A DNA stretch of 64,000 bases from Clostridiales bacterium. GTDB lineage: Bacteria; Bacillota; Clostridia; Lachnospirales; Lachnospiraceae. Position numbers and translations under genes: made by a program. The stretch lies in the NCBI GenBank assembly GCA_018366495.1, contig JAGZHZ010000004.1, positions 1 to 64,000 on the forward strand, read 5' to 3'. This document shows, in pieces, positions 8,385 to 17,414 of the stretch. The notes beneath the pieces were generated by a model. The model saw only the letters and a program-made list of their open reading frames with translations. It had not been told where the DNA came from and searched no databases. Positions within the stretch are counted from its first letter, which is position 1; each line of letters opens with the position of its first letter.

Positions 8385-9209
8385 ATGAATAAATCAAAAC
8401 TGAAACAGATGGCGAACGAAATCAGAAAAGGGATCGTGACAGAGGTTTATGAAGCAAAATCAGGTCATCCGGGCGGTTCATTATCAGCGGCAGAACTGTT
8501 TGCATATCTCTATTTTGAAGAGATGAATGTTGATCCGTCAGATCCGAAAAATCCCGATCGCGATCGGTTTGTATTGTCAAAAGGTCATACGGCGCCTGGA
8601 TTTTATGCAGCGCTGGCAAACAGGGGATATTTTCCTGTGGAGGATTTAAAGACGCTTCGCCATATAGGGTCTTACCTTCAAGGTCATCCAGATATGAAAC
8701 ATACGCCTGGAGTCGATATGTCGAGCGGTTCGCTGGGACAGGGAATCTCAGCGGCAGTCGGAATGGCGCTCTCAGCAAAAATGAGTCAGAAATCCTATCG
8801 GGTATATACGCTTCTGGGGGATGGAGAGATTCAGGAAGGGCAGGTATGGGAGGCTGCTATGTTTGCAGGATACCGAAAACTGGATAATCTCGTTGTGATT
8901 GTAGATAATAATGGTCTGCAGATTGATGGCAGAATAGAGAATGTATGCTCACCATATCCGATTGAAGAAAAATGGAAAGCTTTTAACTTCCATGTGATCC
9001 ATGTAGAGAATGGAAATGATCTGGAACAGCTGGACGCTGCTTTTTCGGAAGCCAGACAGACAAAAGGACAACCGACGGCAATCATCATGAAAACTGTAAA
9101 AGGAAAAGGAGTTTCTTTTATGGAAAATCAGGCGGGATGGCATGGAAAAGCTCCAAATGCGGAGGAGTATGCACAGGCAATGGCAGAACTGGAAAAGGCA
9201 GGTGAATGA
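8385..9209 (+). CDS. Transketolase N-terminal subunit
   Basis: A 274-residue protein equal to the N-terminal, thiamine-diphosphate-binding domain of transketolase. Visible features are SGHPGGSLSAAELFAYLYF near the start, SKGHTAPGFYA, and the cofactor motif beginning GDGEIQEGQ and ending VDNNGLQ. Split transketolases of this type are common in Firmicutes and archaea; the C-terminal half is the next gene. GGAGG at 8373-8377 precedes ATG 8385. The stop overlaps a potential ATG of the next gene. Confidence 0.94.
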   Translation: MNKSKLKQMANEIRKGIVTEVYEAKSGHPGGSLSAAELFAYLYFEEMNVDPSDPKNPDRDRFVLSKGHTAPGFYAALANRGYFPVEDLKTLRHIGSYLQGHPDMKHTPGVDMSSGSLGQGISAAVGMALSAKMSQKSYRVYTLLGDGEIQEGQVWEAAMFAGYRKLDNLVVIVDNNGLQIDGRIENVCSPYPIEEKWKAFNFHVIHVENGNDLEQLDAAFSEARQTKGQPTAIIMKTVKGKGVSFMENQAGWHGKAPNAEEYAQAMAELEKAGE

Positions 9210-9211
9210 GG

Positions 9212-10162
9212 ATGGCTGAAAAAAAGAAGATTGCAACGAGAGAGAGCTATGGAAATGCGCTTGTAGAACTGGGGAAAAAGTATGAGAATGTAGTTGTTTT
9301 GGATGCCGATCTGGCAGGCGCAACGAAGACGGGAACTTTTTTGAAAGCTTTTCCAGAGCGCCATATTGACTGCGGGATTGCAGAATGTAATATGATGGGA
9401 ATCGCCGCCGGACTTTCCACAACAGGAAAGGTTCCATTTGCCAGCACATTCGCAATGTTTGCTGCGGGAAGAGCGTTTGAGCAGATCCGAAATTCGATCG
9501 GATATCCGCATCTGAATGTAAAGATCGGAGCGACGCACGCCGGTATCTCAGTGGGCGAAGACGGGGCGACACATCAGTGCAATGAAGATATCGCACTGAT
9601 GCGGACGATTCCGGGAATGGTGATTTTAAATCCGGCGGATGATATCGAAGCGAGAGCCGCAGTGGAGGCGGCATATCTGCATGAAGGCCCTGTCTATCTG
9701 CGCTTTGGGCGTCTTGCCGTTCCTGTGATCAATGACAGAGCGGATTATAAATTTGAACTTGGAAAAGGGATTGTACTGCGCGAAGGAAAGGATCTTACGA
9801 TTATAGCGACAGGCCTGTGCGTCAGCCGTGCGCTGGAAGCAGCAGAACAGCTGAAGGCAGACGGGATAGAGGCGCGTGTCATCAACATTCATACGATCAA
9901 GCCGCTCGACGAGCATCTGATCATCGAGGCAGCAAAAGAGACGCATAAAGTGGTGACGGTGGAAGAACATTCTGTGATTGGCGGACTGGGAAGCGCAGTG
10001 GCAGAGGTTCTGGGAGAACAATATCCTGTTCCGATGATGCGGATTGGCATTCAGGACGTATTTGGAGAATCGGGACCGGCAGAAAAATTAATTGAAAAGT
10101 ATGGACTGGATGCAGAAAGCATTTATAAAAAAGTGAAAGAGTTTCTGCAAAAAGAAATATAG
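9212..10162 (+). CDS. Transketolase C-terminal subunit
   Basis: A 316-residue protein matching the central and C-terminal transketolase domains (IATRESYGNAL, then DADLAGATKTG, FPERHIDCGIAECNMMGIAAGL with the conserved catalytic Glu, and a C-terminal VVTVEEHSVIGGLG segment). It pairs with the preceding gene to form one enzyme, moving two-carbon units in the pentose phosphate pathway. I prefer ATG 9212 because AGGTGA at 9200-9205 is well spaced for it; ATG 9206, in an ATGA overlap with the upstream stop, is the alternative. Last gene of the operon. Confidence 0.93.
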   Translation: MAEKKKIATRESYGNALVELGKKYENVVVLDADLAGATKTGTFLKAFPERHIDCGIAECNMMGIAAGLSTTGKVPFASTFAMFAAGRAFEQIRNSIGYPHLNVKIGATHAGISVGEDGATHQCNEDIALMRTIPGMVILNPADDIEARAAVEAAYLHEGPVYLRFGRLAVPVINDRADYKFELGKGIVLREGKDLTIIATGLCVSRALEAAEQLKADGIEARVINIHTIKPLDEHLIIEAAKETHKVVTVEEHSVIGGLGSAVAEVLGEQYPVPMMRIGIQDVFGESGPAEKLIEKYGLDAESIYKKVKEFLQKEI

Positions 10163-10181
10163 GAAACGAGATATAGAAAAG

Positions 10182-10230
10182 CAGTCTGCTGTTACTTGGA
10201 TGAAGGATCTAAGAACAGCAGACTGTTTTT
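10182..10230 (+). terminator. Terminator of the sugar/transketolase operon
   Basis: CAGTCTGCTGTT (10182-10193) and its exact complement (10214-10225) form a 12-bp stem followed by TTTTT. Confidence 0.85.
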
Positions 10231-10308
10231 GCGCAGAACGGGATCAGAAAATGGCTGAAAATCCTTGAAAAATTGGGCAATATCGGAGATGAAAAATAAA
10301 ATATAAAA

Positions 10309-10337
10309 TTGACAATGAGAAGAAAGGTGTATATAAT
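10309..10337 (+). promoter_or_regulatory. Consensus promoter upstream of ileS
   Basis: TTGACA (10309-10314), 17-base spacer, TATAAT (10332-10337): a perfect sigma-A promoter. Predicted start near 10344, 112 bp before ileS. Confidence 0.85.
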
Positions 10338-10362
10338 TAGAAAATATAGAAAATTATAGACT

Positions 10363-10398
10363 GCTTTCGCGTCAGAAACAGAGCGGAAGCTTTTTTTT
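10363..10398 (+). terminator. Leader terminator/attenuator hairpin before ileS
   Basis: GCTTTCGC (10363-10370) pairs with GCGGAAGC (10383-10390, one G-U) and is followed by eight T. It starts only about 20 bases after the predicted transcription start and ends 57 bases before the ileS start codon. No T-box specifier region or anti-terminator fits in the leader. Confidence 0.65.
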
Positions 10399-10455
10399 CA
10401 GCTATAGATCACTAGGAAAAGATGAAAAAAACAGATTTTTATAAAGGAGGAACTC

Positions 10456-13400
10456 ATGTACGATAAAGTATCCACAAATCTAAACTTTGTTGAGAGAGAA
10501 AAAAAAGTAGAAAAATTCTGGGAAGAAAATCAAATTTTTGAAAAAAGTATCGAAAGCCGTAAACAGGGAGAAACATATACTTTTTATGACGGCCCGCCTA
10601 CAGCAAATGGAAAGCCGCATATTGGTCATGTTCTGACTCGTGTTATCAAAGATATGATTCCTAGATACCGTACAATGAAAGGATATATGGTTCCTCGAAA
10701 AGCAGGATGGGACACACATGGACTGCCGGTAGAACTGGAAGTGGAAAAACTGCTGGGACTGGATGGAAAAGAACAGATTGAAGAGTATGGTCTGGAACCA
10801 TTTATCAAACACTGTAAAGAGAGTGTATGGAAATATAAAGGAATGTGGGAGGACTTCTCTGCTACAGTAGGATTCTGGGCAGATATGGAACACCCGTATG
10901 TCACATATGAGAATGACTTTATCGAATCTGAATGGTGGGCATTAAAACAGATCTGGGAAAAAGGACTGTTATATAAAGGCTATAAGATTGTGCCTTACTG
11001 TCCGCGATGCGGAACACCGCTCTCCAGCCATGAAGTAGCTCAGGGATACAAGGACGTCAAAGAACGCTCTGCGATTGCAAAATTTAAAGTAAAAGGCGAG
11101 GACGCATACATTCTGGCATGGACGACAACACCTTGGACACTGCCATCTAACGTAGCGCTTTGCGTTAACCCAAATGAGACGTATGTAAAAGTAAAAACAG
11201 AGGACGGATTTACTTACTATCTGGCAAAAGAACTGTGCGATACGGTATTAGGCGAAGGAAAATACGAAATTCTGGAATCCTATGTAGGAACAGATTTGGA
11301 ATATAAAGAATATGAGCCTTTATTCCCGTTTGTGGAACTGAAGCAGAAAGCGTACTACGTCGTATGCGATACATACGTTACGCTCACAGACGGTACAGGC
11401 GTCGTACACATTGCGCCGGCATTTGGTGAGGACGACTCCAAAGTGGGAAGAAAATACGATCTGCCATTCTTACAGCTGGTAGACGCAAAAGGTGAGATGA
11501 CGAAAGAGACGCCGTGGGCAGGAACATTCTGTAAAAAGGCAGATCCTTTAGTTTTGAAAGATCTGGAGGAAAGAGGACTGCTGTTCTCAGCGCCTCTGTT
11601 TGAACATAGTTATCCTCATTGCTGGAGATGTGACACACCACTGATCTACTATGCGAGAGAATCCTGGTTCATCAAGATGACTGCGGTAAAAGAAGATCTG
11701 ATCCGCAACAACAATACAATCAACTGGATTCCGGAGAGCATCGGAAAAGGACGTTTCGGCGACTGGCTGGAAAATGTTCAGGACTGGGGAATCAGCCGAA
11801 ACCGTTACTGGGGAACTCCTCTGAATATCTGGGAGTGTGAGTGCGGTCATATGCATTCCATCGGAAGTATTGAAGAGCTGAAATCCATGTCAGATAACTG
11901 TCCGGATAACATCGAACTGCATCGCCCATATATTGATGCAGTGACAATCAAATGTCCGAAGTGCGGAAAAGAGATGCACCGTGTACCGGAAGTCATTGAC
12001 TGCTGGTTTGACTCTGGCTCCATGCCATTTGCACAGCATCATTATCCGTTTGAAAATAAAGAATTATTTGAACAGCAGTTCCCGGCAAACTTTATCTCTG
12101 AGGCAGTTGACCAGACAAGAGGATGGTTCTATTCTCTTCTGGCAATTTCAACTCTGATCTTCAACAAAGCTCCGTACAAAAACGTAATTGTGCTGGGTCA
12201 TGTGCAGGATGAGAACGGTCAGAAGATGAGTAAATCAAAGGGAAATGCGGTCGATCCGTTTGAAGCGCTGGAGACATACGGCGCAGATGCGATCCGTTGG
12301 TATTTCTATATCAACAGCGCTCCGTGGCTGCCAAACCGTTTCCACGGAAAGGCAGTGCAGGAAGGTCAGCGTAAATTTATGGGAACGCTTTGGAATACTT
12401 ATGCGTTTTTCGTACTGTATGCAAATATTGATCAGTTTGATCCGACAAAGTATCAGCTGGAATATGATAAACTTCCAGTTATGGACAAATGGCTGTTATC
12501 GAAAATGAACACACTGATTCAGGAAGTGGATAACAATCTGGGAAATTATAAAATTCCGGAAGCAGCAAGAGCACTCCAGAATTTTGTCGATGAGATGAGT
12601 AACTGGTATGTGCGCAGAAGCCGCGAGCGTTTCTGGGCAAAAGGAATGGAACAGGATAAGATTAATGCGTATATGACTCTGTATACTGCACTGGTAACAG
12701 TGGCAAAAGTAGCTGCTCCTATGATTCCGTTTATGACAGAAGATATCTACCAGAACCTGGTAAGAAATATTGATCCGACAGCACCGGAGAGCATTCATCT
12801 GTGCGACTTCCCTACAGCCAAGACAGAATGGATTGACAAAGAACTGGAAAATGATATGGAAGAAGTGCTGGAGATCGTAGTCATGGGAAGAGCGTGCCGT
12901 AATGAGGCGAATATCAAAAACAGACAGCCGATCGGCAAGATGTTTGTGAAGGCAGAAAAAGCGCTTCCGCAGTTCTTTGCAGATATTATCAAAGATGAAT
13001 TAAATGTGAAAGAGTTAGATTTCACAGATGATGTAAGAGCATTTACTTCCTATAGTTTTAAACCACAGTTAAAGACAGTCGGACCAAAATATGGAAAACT
13101 GCTTGGAAAAATCCGTCAGATGCTGCCGCAGCTGGATGGCAATGCAGCGATGGATGAATTAAAAGCAGACGGAGCGATCAAACTGATGATTGACGGTCAG
13201 GAAGTTCGACTTGAAGAGGGTGATCTTCTGATTGAAACCGCTCAGGTAGAAGGCTATGTTTCTCAGACAGAAGGAGATCTGACGGTCGTTCTCGACACAA
13301 ATCTGACACCGGAATTGATTGAGGAAGGTTTTGTCAGAGAGTTAATCAGTAAAATCCAGACAATGAGAAAAGAAGCAGACTTTGAAGTGACAGACAGAAT

Positions 13401-13578
13401 TCGTATTTATGTGCAGGGCAATGAGAAGATTGCTGAGATCTTCAAAAAATATGAAGACAAGATGAAGGACGAAGTCCTTGCTGATGAAATTATATTTGAG
13501 TCAACTAACGGCTATGTGAAAGAATGGAACATCAACGGCGAGACAGTGACCATGGGCGTAGAAAACAATCATAAATAG
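10456..13578 (+). CDS. ileS: Isoleucine--tRNA ligase, type 2
   Basis: A 1040-residue class I aminoacyl-tRNA synthetase that charges tRNA-Ile with isoleucine. HIGH is at residues 55-58 (GKPHIGHVLTR) and KMSKS at 590-594. The editing domain carries the usual TTPWTLPSN. The stretches MVPRKAGWDTHGLPVELEVEK and IVPYCPRCGTPLSSHEVAQ are those of the type-2 (eukaryote-like) IleRS lineage, which is known for low mupirocin sensitivity. Its HxGH motif is canonical, not the altered form linked to hyper-resistance. AAAGGAGG precedes the ATG. glgP follows after nine bases and is probably cotranscribed. Confidence 0.95.
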   Translation: MYDKVSTNLNFVEREKKVEKFWEENQIFEKSIESRKQGETYTFYDGPPTANGKPHIGHVLTRVIKDMIPRYRTMKGYMVPRKAGWDTHGLPVELEVEKLLGLDGKEQIEEYGLEPFIKHCKESVWKYKGMWEDFSATVGFWADMEHPYVTYENDFIESEWWALKQIWEKGLLYKGYKIVPYCPRCGTPLSSHEVAQGYKDVKERSAIAKFKVKGEDAYILAWTTTPWTLPSNVALCVNPNETYVKVKTEDGFTYYLAKELCDTVLGEGKYEILESYVGTDLEYKEYEPLFPFVELKQKAYYVVCDTYVTLTDGTGVVHIAPAFGEDDSKVGRKYDLPFLQLVDAKGEMTKETPWAGTFCKKADPLVLKDLEERGLLFSAPLFEHSYPHCWRCDTPLIYYARESWFIKMTAVKEDLIRNNNTINWIPESIGKGRFGDWLENVQDWGISRNRYWGTPLNIWECECGHMHSIGSIEELKSMSDNCPDNIELHRPYIDAVTIKCPKCGKEMHRVPEVIDCWFDSGSMPFAQHHYPFENKELFEQQFPANFISEAVDQTRGWFYSLLAISTLIFNKAPYKNVIVLGHVQDENGQKMSKSKGNAVDPFEALETYGADAIRWYFYINSAPWLPNRFHGKAVQEGQRKFMGTLWNTYAFFVLYANIDQFDPTKYQLEYDKLPVMDKWLLSKMNTLIQEVDNNLGNYKIPEAARALQNFVDEMSNWYVRRSRERFWAKGMEQDKINAYMTLYTALVTVAKVAAPMIPFMTEDIYQNLVRNIDPTAPESIHLCDFPTAKTEWIDKELENDMEEVLEIVVMGRACRNEANIKNRQPIGKMFVKAEKALPQFFADIIKDELNVKELDFTDDVRAFTSYSFKPQLKTVGPKYGKLLGKIRQMLPQLDGNAAMDELKADGAIKLMIDGQEVRLEEGDLLIETAQVEGYVSQTEGDLTVVLDTNLTPELIEEGFVRELISKIQTMRKEADFEVTDRIRIYVQGNEKIAEIFKKYEDKMKDEVLADEIIFESTNGYVKEWNINGETVTMGVENNHK

Positions 13579-13587
13579 GAGGTTCTC

Positions 13588-16065
13588 ATGAACAAGTTAT
13601 TTAAGAAAGAGGCTTTTAAACAAAGTGTAAAAGACAATGTCAGAACATTGTACAGAAGAACACTTGAAGAAGCAACCCCACAGCAGATTTTTCAGGCTGT
13701 TTCGTATGCGGTCAAAGATGTAATCATCAACGACTGGATGGCGACACAGAAAGCTTATGAAGAAAAAGATCCAAAGACCGTTTACTATATGTCAATGGAA
13801 TTTTTAATGGGTCGTGCTTTGGGAAATAACCTGATTAATTTGACTGCTTATGAGCCGGTAAAAGAGGCATTGGCGGAGATGGGACTGGATCTGAATGTGA
13901 TCGAGGATCAGGAGCCAGATGCGGCATTAGGAAATGGCGGACTTGGAAGACTTGCAGCGTGCTTTTTGGATTCCCTGGCTACACTGGGATATTCTGCATA
14001 TGGATGCGGCGTACGTTACCGCTATGGAATGTTTAAACAGAAAATCGAAGACGGTTATCAGGTAGAAGTACCGGATAACTGGTTAAAAGACGGAAATCCG
14101 TTTGAACTGCGCCGTCCGGAGTATGCAAAAGAAGTAAAATTCGGCGGATATATCCGTGTTGTATATAACGAACAGACAAAGAGAAATGAATTTATTCAGG
14201 AAGGATATCAGTCAGTCAAAGCGATTCCATATGATATGCCGATCGTCGGATACAACAACCATGTGGTAAACACACTGCGTGTATGGGATGCAGAAGCAAT
14301 CAATGAATTCCATCTGGATTCTTTTGACAAGGGAGACTACCGCAAGGCAGTTGAGCAGGAAAACCTTGCCAAAAATATCGTAGAGGTACTGTACCCGAAC
14401 GACAACCACTATGCAGGAAAAGAACTTCGCTTAAAACAGCAGTATTTCTTTATCTCTGCGAGCGTTCAGGCAGCAATCGAAAAATATAAGAAAAATCACA
14501 GCGATCTTCATAAATTCTATGAAAAGGTGACATTCCAGCTGAACGATACGCATCCTACCGTTGCAATCGCAGAGTTGATGAGAATTCTTCTCGATGAAGA
14601 GGGAATGGAATGGGATGAAGCATGGGAGATCACAACAAAGACTTGTGCTTATACAAACCATACAATCATGGCAGAAGCTCTGGAAAAATGGCCGATTGAG
14701 CTCTTCTCCAGACTGCTTCCTAGAATCTATCAGATCATTGAGGAAATCAACCGCAGATTCATCATTGAGATTCAGAAGAAATATCCTGGAAACCAGGAAA
14801 AAATCCGCAAGATGGCAATCATTTATGATGGACAGGTAAAAATGGCTCATCTGGCTATCGTTGCCGGCTATTCTGTAAACGGTGTGGCACGGCTTCACAC
14901 AGAAATTCTGAAAAATCAGGAATTAAAAGATTTCTATGAGATGATGCCTGAGAAATTCAACAACAAGACAAACGGTATCACACAGAGACGTTTCCTACTT
15001 CACGCAAACCCATTGTTGGCAAGCTGGGTGACAGACCACATCGGAAGCGAGTGGATCACTGATCTGACTCAGATGTCAAAATTGAAACTGTTTGTGGATG
15101 ACAAGAAGGCACAGCAGGAATTTATGAATATCAAGTATCAGAATAAGATCCGTCTTGCAAAATATATCAAAGAGCATAATGGAATTGATGTGGATCCGCG
15201 TTCTATCTTCGATATTCAGGTAAAACGTCTTCATGAGTATAAACGCCAGCTGTTAAACATCTTACATGTGATGTATTTATATAATAATATCAAAGATCAT
15301 CCGGAGATGGACTTCTATCCAAGAACATTTATTTTCGGAGCTAAGGCGGCAGCAGGATACAGAAGAGCCAAACTGACAATCAAACTGATCAATGCAGTAG
15401 CGGATGTAATCAACAATGATAAATCCATCAATGGCAAACTGAAAGTCGTATTTATCGAAGACTATCGTGTATCAAATGCAGAGCTTTTGTTTGCCGCAGC
15501 TGATGTTTCTGAGCAGATTTCTACAGCAAGTAAAGAAGCATCCGGTACAGGAAATATGAAATTTATGCTGAACGGCGCTCCTACACTGGGAACTATGGAT
15601 GGAGCTAACGTAGAGATCGTAGAGGAAGTAGGAGAAGAAAACGCATTTATCTTCGGTTTAAGTTCTGATCAGGTTATCAACTATGAACAGAACGGAGGAT
15701 ATCGTCCAATGGATTATTTCAATAACGATCAGGATATCCGCCGTGTGCTGATGCAGCTGATTAACGGACAGTACGCTCCTCAGAATCCGGAACTGTTCCG
15801 CGAAATCTATGATTCTTTATTGAACACAAACAGCAGCGACCGCCCAGATACTTACTTTATTCTGGCTGATTTCAAATCTTATGCAGAAGCGCAAAGACGT
15901 GTGGAAGAAGCATACAGAGATGAAGCAAGATGGGCTAGAATGGCGATGATGAATACAGCTTGCTGCGGTAAATTTACAGCAGACAGAACAATTCAGCAGT
16001 ATGTGGATGAAATCTGGCATCTGGATCATGTGGAAGTAAACGTGGATGATACGGAATTAGCATAA
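13588..16065 (+). CDS. glgP: Glycogen/alpha-glucan phosphorylase
   Basis: An 825-residue GT35 phosphorylase that releases glucose 1-phosphate from storage or imported alpha-glucan using phosphate and pyridoxal phosphate. The cofactor site EASGTGNMKFMLNG includes Lys658, and NGGLGRLAACFLDSLATL is the family's N-terminal signature; the length is normal. AGGAGG precedes ATG 13588. It follows ileS by nine bases, an unusual pairing that may simply reflect read-through. A strong terminator ends it. Confidence 0.95.
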   Translation: MNKLFKKEAFKQSVKDNVRTLYRRTLEEATPQQIFQAVSYAVKDVIINDWMATQKAYEEKDPKTVYYMSMEFLMGRALGNNLINLTAYEPVKEALAEMGLDLNVIEDQEPDAALGNGGLGRLAACFLDSLATLGYSAYGCGVRYRYGMFKQKIEDGYQVEVPDNWLKDGNPFELRRPEYAKEVKFGGYIRVVYNEQTKRNEFIQEGYQSVKAIPYDMPIVGYNNHVVNTLRVWDAEAINEFHLDSFDKGDYRKAVEQENLAKNIVEVLYPNDNHYAGKELRLKQQYFFISASVQAAIEKYKKNHSDLHKFYEKVTFQLNDTHPTVAIAELMRILLDEEGMEWDEAWEITTKTCAYTNHTIMAEALEKWPIELFSRLLPRIYQIIEEINRRFIIEIQKKYPGNQEKIRKMAIIYDGQVKMAHLAIVAGYSVNGVARLHTEILKNQELKDFYEMMPEKFNNKTNGITQRRFLLHANPLLASWVTDHIGSEWITDLTQMSKLKLFVDDKKAQQEFMNIKYQNKIRLAKYIKEHNGIDVDPRSIFDIQVKRLHEYKRQLLNILHVMYLYNNIKDHPEMDFYPRTFIFGAKAAAGYRRAKLTIKLINAVADVINNDKSINGKLKVVFIEDYRVSNAELLFAAADVSEQISTASKEASGTGNMKFMLNGAPTLGTMDGANVEIVEEVGEENAFIFGLSSDQVINYEQNGGYRPMDYFNNDQDIRRVLMQLINGQYAPQNPELFREIYDSLLNTNSSDRPDTYFILADFKSYAEAQRRVEEAYRDEARWARMAMMNTACCGKFTADRTIQQYVDEIWHLDHVEVNVDDTELA

Positions 16066-16074
16066 AAATACAGG

Positions 16075-16117
16075 ACAGCTTTCATGGAAAGGAAAATTCC
16101 ATGAAGGCTGTTTTTTT
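16075..16117 (+). terminator. Terminator of ileS-glgP
   Basis: A 15-bp stem (16075-16089 with 16097-16111, one G-U pair) followed by seven T. Confidence 0.88.
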
Positions 16118-16130
16118 ATTTCCTATAAAA

Positions 16131-16223
16131 AAGCCCGGTCAGGATCGCGCTGGGGCAAAATAGAAATATGTCGCTGATGCGATCCGACGCAGTTAAAGAA
16201 TCTCGCAGGCGCGATTCTTTGAC
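16131..16223 (+). repeat. Structured intergenic repeat, copy A
   Basis: About 93 bases sharing a 22-base identical core (GAAATATGTCGCTGATGCGA plus TC, 16163-16184) and flanking structure with copy B at 53252-53346. Both copies show a short 5' hairpin (here GCCC/GGGC), the core, then a palindromic stem (AAAGAATC at 16195-16202 with GATTCTTT at 16213-16220). Both lie on the plus strand directly after a terminator and before a plus-strand gene. Confidence 0.7.
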
Positions 16224-16323
16224 TGAAAACGCTGTGTAAAAAAATAGAATAAATTTCACAAATCTGGCAATGATATGACTAACCCAGGAATAAGTAAAGT
16301 AATCAAAGCGTGAGGTGAAAAAA

Positions 16324-17073
16324 ATGAAAGATTTTTTTAGTAAGAAAGGCACGATCTGGGCGCTTAGCCTGTGTCTGATGGGTGGTCTGGCATTTGCCGG
16401 CTATTATTCTGTAAATCAGTTAGAGCAAAAGAGAGAAGAGCAGGAGAACAAGATCATTGATTTAAACCAGGAGGAAACACAGGGGATCGATACAGCACAG
16501 AAAGAGACGGAGAAAGAAGCCGTAGATGTCGCAGATCAGAAGGTAGACTATGAATTAGAAAAAGAAAGCGAGACACAGACAGAAAAAGAGACCGAGAATG
16601 CAAAAGATGTCGCTTCCCAGAATGCTGACGCTCACATTCAGCCGACATTAGATTTTCAGGAGAACGATGTTCTGATCTGGCCGGCAGCCGGAGAAATTTT
16701 GCTGGACTACAGTATGAATGGGACAATCTATTTTCCTACACTAAATCAGTATAAATACAATCCGGCGCTTGTGATTGGACAGGAGGTAAATGCTCCTGTT
16801 GTGGCAAGTGCAGAGGGAATTGTCAAATCAATCGGTATCAGTGAGGAGACAGGAACTACTGTCACAATGGACATCGGGAACAGTTATGAACTGATCTATG
16901 GACAGTTAAAAGAGCTTGCGATTCAGGAAGGCGACTTTGTAGAACAGGGCGAGATTATCGGTTATGTCAGTGAGCCTACAAAATACTACTGCGTGGAAGG
17001 AAGCAATCTCTATTTCCAGATGAAGAAAGACGGAGAACCCGTTGATCCTGTTTTATATCTGGAAGGAGAATGA
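16324..17073 (+). CDS. SpoIIQ/M23-like membrane protein without zinc ligands
   Basis: A 249-residue protein with one N-terminal membrane anchor (residues about 10-30), an acidic Glu/Thr-rich linker (30-110) and a LytM/M23 peptidase-like domain (about 120-245). In active M23 enzymes the C-terminal site is an HxH motif; here that segment reads SNLYFQMKKDGEPVDP and no zinc-binding His pair is visible, so it is probably a non-catalytic scaffold. Its layout resembles SpoIIQ, the forespore partner of SpoIIIAH, but no sporulation neighbour is present. GAGGTG at 16312 places the start at ATG 16324 rather than the upstream GTG at 16315. Confidence 0.75.
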   Translation: MKDFFSKKGTIWALSLCLMGGLAFAGYYSVNQLEQKREEQENKIIDLNQEETQGIDTAQKETEKEAVDVADQKVDYELEKESETQTEKETENAKDVASQNADAHIQPTLDFQENDVLIWPAAGEILLDYSMNGTIYFPTLNQYKYNPALVIGQEVNAPVVASAEGIVKSIGISEETGTTVTMDIGNSYELIYGQLKELAIQEGDFVEQGEIIGYVSEPTKYYCVEGSNLYFQMKKDGEPVDPVLYLEGE

Positions 17074-17246
17074 AAGAGGAACACTTTCTGAAAAAGAACG
17101 TATATTATATAAAGAACAAAAAACAGAAATTAGATTGTTCAAAAATCGCAATCGATTTTTCTATCCTACACAATCAAAATTATGCTTCATGGGAATCCGT
17201 CCCACAGAGAGCGATACTGTTTTGTCGATTGCTTCCTAATAAATAT

Positions 17247-17274
17247 GGAACTGATAAATTTTGTCAGTTCCTTT
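17247..17274 (+). terminator. Probable terminator of the SpoIIQ-like gene
   Basis: GGAACTGA and TCAGTTCC form an 8-bp stem followed by TTTACAT. An AT-rich hairpin (AAAAATCG/CGATTTTT, 17141-17160) lies upstream. Otherwise 17074-17414 shows no convincing gene. Confidence 0.55.
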
Positions 17275-17414
17275 ACATAAATCATAATATTCAGGGAAAA
17301 AAGAATCATGTGTGATACATGAGATGGCTTCCTGTGGAGATGAAAGGAAAATGCAGACAAAAAGAAAAAATAGAAAAAAATAAGGGACAAGCAGGAGAAA
17401 AAGAAGAGGAGCAA

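Noticed and set aside
8949..9674. 241-codon minus-strand frame across the transketolase genes
   Set aside because: Antisense shadow of two well-supported genes with atypical Ser/Leu/His-rich composition.
10344..10455. T-box riboswitch in the ileS leader
   Set aside because: Only about 55 bases separate the promoter from the end of the terminator; there is no room for a specifier stem and antiterminator.
17070..17315. 81-codon frame after the SpoIIQ-like gene
   Set aside because: No ribosome site suited to it, overlaps two hairpins, and the sequence looks non-coding.
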